64,000 bases of DNA from Muricauda sp. MAR_2010_75 (lineage in GTDB: Bacteria; Bacteroidota; Bacteroidia; Flavobacteriales; Flavobacteriaceae): NCBI RefSeq assembly GCF_000745185.1, contig NZ_JQNJ01000001.1, forward strand, positions 3,144,501-3,208,500, read 5' to 3'. The position numbers were made by a program, and so were the translations under genes. How positions within the stretch are numbered: position 1 is the first letter of the stretch; each line of letters begins with the position of its first letter. The notes beneath the pieces were generated by a model. It ran no database searches and was not told the origin of the DNA. It worked only from the letters and a program-made list of their open reading frames with translations. Shown here piece by piece: positions 60,892 through 64,000 of this stretch.

Positions 60892-61494
60892 ATGCAATCA
60901 CACATTAAAAATCGTCAGTTTTCACTGCATGCAGTTATCCTTGTAATGGCATTGGGCCTGTTTCCAATAGCAACCTCCGCACAGAGCCATAAGCTCAGCA
61001 ATGGAGAAGGAGAAGTTACGGTAACAGGAACTTCCACCCTCCATGATTGGGAAGAAGTTGCTGAACAGAAATCAGGTTCCATTTCATTGGATAATACAGG
61101 TGAACTCCCAAAAATCAATTCCCTAAAATTTACGGTGGAAGCCGAGAGTTTAAAGAGTGGAAAAGGGGCCATGGACAAGAACACGTATAAAGCACTCAAT
61201 ACAGATGACTATAAGCAAATTGTATTTGAGTTGAAACAAGTGAAAAGTATTTCACCTGTTGTATCCACAGCCAACAAATACAGGGTTGTTGCCACGGGCA
61301 ACCTCACCATTTCGGGGACCACCAATACCATAGACCTGCCTTTTAACCTAACCGTTACCGATAGCAAGGTATTGTTGGAGGGCAAGAAACCTTTAAAAAT
61401 GACAGATTACAACATTGAACCTCCAAAAGCACTTTTGGGAACCATTACCACCGGTGATGAGATCGAGGTTCACTTTAATACAGTTTGGAAATAA
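60892..61494 (+). CDS. YceI-family periplasmic protein
   Basis: 200 aa from ATG 60892, giving signal peptide MQSHIKNRQFSLHAVILVMALGL... ending near SAQS; a frame to 60859 adds 11 codons. The lipocalin-like YceI fold is visible in VTVTGTSTLHDWEE, MDKNTYKALNTDDY (normally 'm...yFdvekyP' region) and GNLTISGTTNTIDLPFNL. Family members bind isoprenoid-type lipids such as polyprenyl quinones. First gene of the yceI-porin unit (36 bp gap). Confidence 0.85.
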   Translation: MQSHIKNRQFSLHAVILVMALGLFPIATSAQSHKLSNGEGEVTVTGTSTLHDWEEVAEQKSGSISLDNTGELPKINSLKFTVEAESLKSGKGAMDKNTYKALNTDDYKQIVFELKQVKSISPVVSTANKYRVVATGNLTISGTTNTIDLPFNLTVTDSKVLLEGKKPLKMTDYNIEPPKALLGTITTGDEIEVHFNTVWK

Positions 61495-61530
61495 TTTAAT
61501 CTTAATACTCAACTAAATAAATCTACAACA

Positions 61531-62793
61531 ATGAAAAATTTTGCGAAATATGGATTATTGGCTGCTACTTTTATAGTAGGCCTATCGGGGTATTCACAAA
61601 GTCGTCAATTGGACAACTTTAGATCGCCCGACAAAAATGGGATCAATGTTTTTGAAGCTCCCAAGGATACAGTAAGCACCTTTGATGGTGTAAAAGTAAG
61701 GGTGGGAGGTTCATCTACCTTACAGTTTCAAGCATTGGACCATGAGAACTCAGGAGCCGTAGAGCTTATTCCCATAGGCGATAACTTCAACCTGGCAACA
61801 GCAAACTTGGACCTGGATGTGGCCTTGGCCAAAGGTGTGAGGATGCACTTGAGAACCTATTTGTCTTCTCGTCACCACCCAGAACCTTATGTAAAAGGAG
61901 GATATTTTCAAGTAGATAACTTGGACTTCATAAGCCCTGGGTTCTTGGAAGAAGCCATGAAGTACTTGACCATTAAAGTGGGTCACATGGAAAACAACTA
62001 TGGCGATGCTCACTTTAGAAGAAGTGATAACTCCCAGGCGATGTACAATCCTTTTGTAGGCAACTTGATCATGGATGCATTTACCACAGAGGTTGGTGGT
62101 GAGGTGTACTTCAGAAAAAATGGGTTCATTGGTATGTTTGGGCTATCCAATGGAAAATTGAACCAAGCAGTGAACAATCCAGAGACCACTGGAGCATCAA
62201 TATTAGCTAAGTTGGGCTATGATGGTCAAGTGAACGAAGACTTGAGATTACGACTCACAGGTTCTGTCTATAGCACAAATAAATCGGCTAGGACTTATCT
62301 TTACAGTGCAGACCGTGCAGGTTCTAGATATTACTTAGTGATGGAAGATGTTGATGCTTCAGCAACCAGCAATTTTAGATCTGGTAGATACAACCCAGGA
62401 TTTAACAATGAGATCACTGCCTTTATGATCAATCCATTTGTAAAATGGAAAGGATTGGAGTTCTTTGGAACCTTTGAGACTGCTTCAGGTAAGACTGATG
62501 CGGAAACTGATGATAGGAAAGCAACCCAATTGGCCGGTGAATTGATTTACAGGTTTGGAAACAATGAAAACTTCTACTTGGGTACTCGCTACAACACAGT
62601 TAATTCAGATGACCCATCCGGTTCGGAAATAACAATTGATAGGTTCCAACTTGGTGGCGGTGTATTCTTGACCAAGAATATTTTGGCCAAATTGGAATAC
62701 GTAAACCAACAATACGACGGATACGATACCACAAGTATCTTCCATGACGGTGAATTTAAAGGAGTTTTACTGGAAGCTGTAATCAGTTTCTAA
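61531..62793 (+). CDS. Outer-membrane beta-barrel protein (porin-like)
   Basis: 420 aa with signal peptide MKNFAKYGLLAATFIVGLSGYSQ. Long run of alternating amphipathic strands and a terminal Phe (LLEAVISF) typical of an outer-membrane barrel. The segment MKYLTIKVGHMENNYGDAHFRRSDN resembles phosphate-selective porin O/P-like proteins. Follows yceI; a strong hairpin lies 20 bp after the stop. Confidence 0.75.
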   Translation: MKNFAKYGLLAATFIVGLSGYSQSRQLDNFRSPDKNGINVFEAPKDTVSTFDGVKVRVGGSSTLQFQALDHENSGAVELIPIGDNFNLATANLDLDVALAKGVRMHLRTYLSSRHHPEPYVKGGYFQVDNLDFISPGFLEEAMKYLTIKVGHMENNYGDAHFRRSDNSQAMYNPFVGNLIMDAFTTEVGGEVYFRKNGFIGMFGLSNGKLNQAVNNPETTGASILAKLGYDGQVNEDLRLRLTGSVYSTNKSARTYLYSADRAGSRYYLVMEDVDASATSNFRSGRYNPGFNNEITAFMINPFVKWKGLEFFGTFETASGKTDAETDDRKATQLAGELIYRFGNNENFYLGTRYNTVNSDDPSGSEITIDRFQLGGGVFLTKNILAKLEYVNQQYDGYDTTSIFHDGEFKGVLLEAVISF

Positions 62794-62813
62794 ACTTCCA
62801 ATGTTAGTTGATC

Positions 62814-62841
62814 AGACCTAGGGCAGCATTGCCCTAGGTCT
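62814..62841 (+). terminator. Hairpin after the porin gene
   Basis: 12-bp perfect stem (62814-62825 with 62830-62841) and a 4-nt loop. The following bases are TTAAAATG, not a T-run, so it may be a weak terminator, an RNA-stability element or an attenuator before the next gene. Confidence 0.6.
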
Positions 62842-62871
62842 TAAAATGTAAAAATTGTATATTTAAGTATC

Positions 62872-63471
62872 ATGATACCTTTGGTTCCACATACCATCAA
62901 AAGCTTTTCGGCAGCATCCATTCTTGTACTGGCTGTGGGGTTTTCAGACCCTGAACGAGAAATGATGGTTTCAGTAGCCTCAGAAAGTGAGGTGGTCATT
63001 TCAGGAACCACCAATGTAAACACTTTCAATTGTAAGTATAATTTACAAAGGCTTGAGTTGCCCATCCGTATGATCTACAATGAGCGATCCGACCGTATTC
63101 TTTTTGAGAATGCAAAACTCGAACTGGAAAATGATTGTTTTGACTGCGGCGGTAAAATGATAAACAAGGATTTTAGGGAGTTGCTCAAGACCGAATCGCA
63201 TCCCCAAGTGGAATTACGCCTTTTGTATGTTGAACCTCCAAAACAGGAAACCAACGAAATTGGTGTTGGGATGGAAATCATCATCGCGGGAGTTACTCGT
63301 CAATATAAAGCAAACCTAAAATGCGAGGATCAAAAGAATATCTGTGTAAGCGGTACTTTGCAGCTCCGTTTGAGCGATTTTGGCCTAGAGCCGCCCCGCA
63401 AGGCACTGGGTATGATCAAGGTGGACAATGATATTAAAGTAAATGTTACCTTGGTAATCAAGGAAACTTAG
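62872..63471 (+). CDS. Secreted YceI-like protein, divergent second copy
   Basis: 199 aa, with a hydrophobic N-terminus (TIKSFSAASILVLAVGF). The body reads VVISGTTNVNTFNCKYN (compare VTVTGTSTLHDWEE in the upstream paralog), VGMEIIIAGVTRQYKANLKC and LEPPRKALGMIKVDNDIKVNV, the YceI end motif. Four Cys are concentrated in the middle (DCFDCGG) and near CEDQKNIC, absent from copy 1, so disulfides or metal are possible. It lies 78 bp after the porin, with the hairpin between. Confidence 0.75.
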   Translation: MIPLVPHTIKSFSAASILVLAVGFSDPEREMMVSVASESEVVISGTTNVNTFNCKYNLQRLELPIRMIYNERSDRILFENAKLELENDCFDCGGKMINKDFRELLKTESHPQVELRLLYVEPPKQETNEIGVGMEIIIAGVTRQYKANLKCEDQKNICVSGTLQLRLSDFGLEPPRKALGMIKVDNDIKVNVTLVIKET

Positions 63472-63501
63472 AATTTCATAACGTTTTTTTATAATTTATG
63501 G

Positions 63502-63530
63502 CATCGTCAATGATTCATTGACGATGTTTT
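63502..63530 (+). terminator. Terminator after the second yceI-like gene
   Basis: Stem CATCGTCAATG (63502-63512) with CATTGACGATG (63516-63526), 3-nt loop, then a T-run. Confidence 0.9.
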
Positions 63531-63672
63531 TGTGTTTCAGCACTATTACGATTTTTACACCTTAAACCTTAAGTTTATAAATAGTACTATTCTCAATCCA
63601 TACAAAAGAATTTAGCAAGGAAAGCAGTATATTGTTGCCATATTAAACTTCAATTAACTACAAACAATAGCA

Positions 63673-64000
63673 ATGAACAGGATTTTATCTACAAAAGGAA
63701 TGCTAACCCTTTTTTTGGCATTTTTTACGATTACAATTTTTGCGCAGGAAAACTTTGGCGGACTGGCACTCTATACGGTGAGGGACAATATGGGTAAAGA
63801 CCCCAAAACAACCTTAAAGAAGGTGGCCGATGCAGGGTATGCCTATATTGAGGCGGCCGGATATAATGAAGGAAAATTCTATGGAATGTCGCCGGAAGAT
63901 TTTAAGGCCTATCTGGAAAGTTTAGGGTTAAAACCCGTTAGTACTCACCAAGGGTCCGCAACTTTAGATAATATTGATGAGGAAATTAAAGCAGTAAAAG
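63673..64000 (+). CDS. Secreted sugar phosphate isomerase/epimerase-like protein (3' end outside window)
   Basis: ATG 63673 opens a signal peptide (LTLFLAFFTITIFAQE) followed by a TIM-barrel start (GLALYTVRDNMGKDPKTTLKKVADAGYAYIEAAGY), as in xylose-isomerase-like/IolE-type proteins of Bacteroidota. 109 codons are visible and the frame is open at 64000. Secreted versions are common near DUF1080 genes. Not linked to an island site. Confidence 0.8.
   Translation, partial: MNRILSTKGMLTLFLAFFTITIFAQENFGGLALYTVRDNMGKDPKTTLKKVADAGYAYIEAAGYNEGKFYGMSPEDFKAYLESLGLKPVSTHQGSATLDNIDEEIKAVK

Noticed and set aside
1..64000. CRISPR arrays, tRNA/rRNA genes, insertion sequences, prophage, integron sites
   Set aside because: I saw no regular direct repeats with spacers, no tRNA cloverleaf or CCA ends, no transposase or integrase motifs. 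The repeated USP starts are coding similarity.

Overview
The window is a 64 kb piece of a Bacteroidota chromosome, most likely a marine Flavobacteriaceae (Muricauda/Allomuricauda-like). The evidence is a SusC/SusD pair with an ECF sigma factor and FecR, Bacteroidota-type -7 boxes (TAnnTTTG), many small lipoproteins and moderate GC. I see no rRNA, tRNA, CRISPR array, insertion sequence or phage gene.

Left part (1-22.4 kb), carbohydrate use and efflux. A plus-strand operon (SMP-30-like protein cut by the window edge, Zn-alcohol dehydrogenase, SDR, transketolase, cupin) ends at a hairpin terminator at 4885. It faces a minus-strand block: ECF sigma, FecR, SusC, SusD, a PQQ quinoprotein with a cytochrome c motif, and a DUF1080/FG-GAP protein. 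Next is an RND efflux operon (MFP, RND pump, TolC-like).

Middle and right part (22.5-61.5 kb), a stress or dormancy-type island. It holds nine universal stress proteins (eight nearly contiguous), Hsp20, three paralogous coiled-coil proteins, two TerB-like paralogs, an Mla-type lipid ABC system, an ATP-cone/nuclease fusion, a beta-CASP hydrolase, uracil phosphoribosyltransferase, DeoC/DeoD, B12-dependent ribonucleotide reductase, dodecin, flavodoxin, an FMN-binding lipoprotein, thioredoxin, D-lactate-type dehydrogenase, cardiolipin synthase, PPDK and a YceI/porin unit. In its centre lie a PAS-PAS histidine kinase and an unusual response regulator, a receiver domain fused to a CRP/FNR-type DNA-binding module.

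The main finding is a regulon read from the DNA. I found 21 copies of a 12-bp palindrome, TGAY-N4-RTCA, all between genes or at gene ends in this island. In 22 promoter directions the palindrome ends exactly 23 bp before an 8-nt -7-like box, in one direction 22 bp before it, and one site (upstream of yceI) fits poorly. This places the palindrome near -41, the classical class II CRP/FNR activator position. Three sites have boxes on both sides and would fire divergent genes. One site drives a stretch with no clear gene, which predicts an unannotated RNA or tiny protein at about 31787-32173. The REC-CRP regulator is the obvious candidate to bind these sites. Together this looks like a flavobacterial counterpart of the mycobacterial DosR dormancy regulon (USPs, Hsp20, class II RNR), run by a fused FixJ/FixK-like regulator.

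Right end (62.8-64 kb): a second, divergent YceI-like protein, a strong terminator, and the start of a secreted sugar phosphate isomerase/epimerase-like gene that runs off the window.
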